DNA from: Planctomycetota bacterium
Lineage (GTDB): Bacteria; Planctomycetota; Planctomycetia; Pirellulales; Pirellulaceae
Direction: 5' to 3'
Assembly: GCA_029259935.1 (NCBI GenBank)
Contig: JAJDEH010000264.1
Span: 1 to 41,087, forward strand
DNA: 41,087 nt
Under the pieces are notes generated by a model. It made no database searches. It saw only the letters and a program-made list of their open reading frames with translations, and was not told the DNA's origin. This document shows, in pieces, positions 40,970-41,087 of this stretch. A program made the translations under genes and the position numbers. Each line of letters opens with the position of its first letter. The first letter of the stretch is position 1.

Positions 40970-41087
40970 TTAGTAAGACCGCTCGCAGACCAAACTGCCA
41001 CCGGCGTTTTCGTACGGGTCGCTGATCGGCCCATCCTCTTGCTGGAATGTTCCTCGGCCCCAACGTCCGATAATGTTTCTTATGTTC
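40970..41087 (-). CDS. C-terminal end of a minus-strand gene entering from the right
   Basis: The last 38 codons of an open frame that continues beyond the window edge. They read RWGRGTFQQEDGPISDPYEN and then GGSLVCERSY before a TAA at 40972-40970. The composition (acidic, Gly/Pro/Ser, one Cys) looks like real protein, unlike the overlapping Arg-rich frame on the same strand. I do not recognise the family. Confidence 0.5.
   Translation of the reverse strand, partial: NIRNIIGRWGRGTFQQEDGPISDPYENAGGSLVCERSY

Noticed and set aside
40875..41063. 62-codon Arg-rich minus-strand frame near the window end
   Set aside because: It overlaps a better-looking frame in the same direction that ends in ERSY at 40970; its composition (Arg/Gly/Gln) is typical of a shadow frame.

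Overview
The window looks like a chromosomal segment of a planctomycete, probably of the Pirellulales/Rhodopirellula type. The signs are a planctomycete cytochrome-like DUF1587/1592/1588/1585 protein next to a Tat-exported DUF1552 protein, a TIGR03000 surface protein, a BlaI-like repressor beside an M56 peptidase with a beta-propeller, an HTTM-domain protein with a companion, many small 'type II' membrane proteins of unknown function, and a moderately high GC content with loose, widely spaced genes. No tRNA, rRNA, CRISPR array or complete insertion sequence was found.

Layout. 1-663: end of a B12-binding radical SAM gene. 695-5656: a small membrane protein, a divergent AraC/GyrI-like regulator and membrane protein pair, an exported unknown protein, a HAD phosphatase, and a lipoprotein-like gene interrupted by an in-frame TGA. 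5934-12507: a tightly packed operon (TPR/HExxH peptidase, MazG, GATase-like membrane protein, ABC ATPase); the first three genes overlap by 4 bases each. 12636-13165 (minus): a small helical protein plus a retropepsin-like aspartic protease. 13487-15262: an exported HEAT-repeat protein ending in a Hint (intein/hedgehog-like) domain, followed by a strong terminator and a nested palindromic repeat. 15765-18769: small membrane proteins and two copies, one truncated, of a GxxExxY gene with its leader. 18871-21493: BlaI/M56 signalling pair with a visible promoter-operator. 21884-25906: DUF1592/DUF1552 pair. 25907-28721: degraded region with a group II intron reverse transcriptase scrap, a membrane protein and a WD40 scrap. 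28965-32661: HpcH/HpaI aldolase, exported isoaspartyl methyltransferase, and a Gly/Ser/Tyr-rich TIGR03000 protein. 32875-34670: HTTM pair. 34803-37757: asd-truA-glycosyltransferase run. 38033-41087: Ser/Thr kinase, accA, a Lys-rich mini-protein and two minus-strand genes of unknown function.

How the genes fit together. Housekeeping functions (lysine/threonine precursor synthesis, tRNA pseudouridylation, fatty-acid synthesis) sit in the right 7 kb. The left and middle parts are dominated by envelope and signalling proteins typical of planctomycetes. Repeats are common: two 15-bp tandem arrays, several palindromic elements, a 350-400 bp duplication and a dispersed 100-bp repeat. The octamer GGGCAGGG occurs seven times on the plus strand and I saw none on the minus strand, so the plus strand may be polarised as in FtsK-orienting (KOPS) sequences.

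Most worth checking: the in-frame TGA at 5519 with a SECIS-like hairpin; the protease/small-protein pair at 12636-13165; the HEAT-Hint protein; the GxxExxY duplication with its 27-nt inverted-repeat leader; and the GGGCAGGG strand bias. All family assignments are from reading the sequence and from memory; no database search was run.
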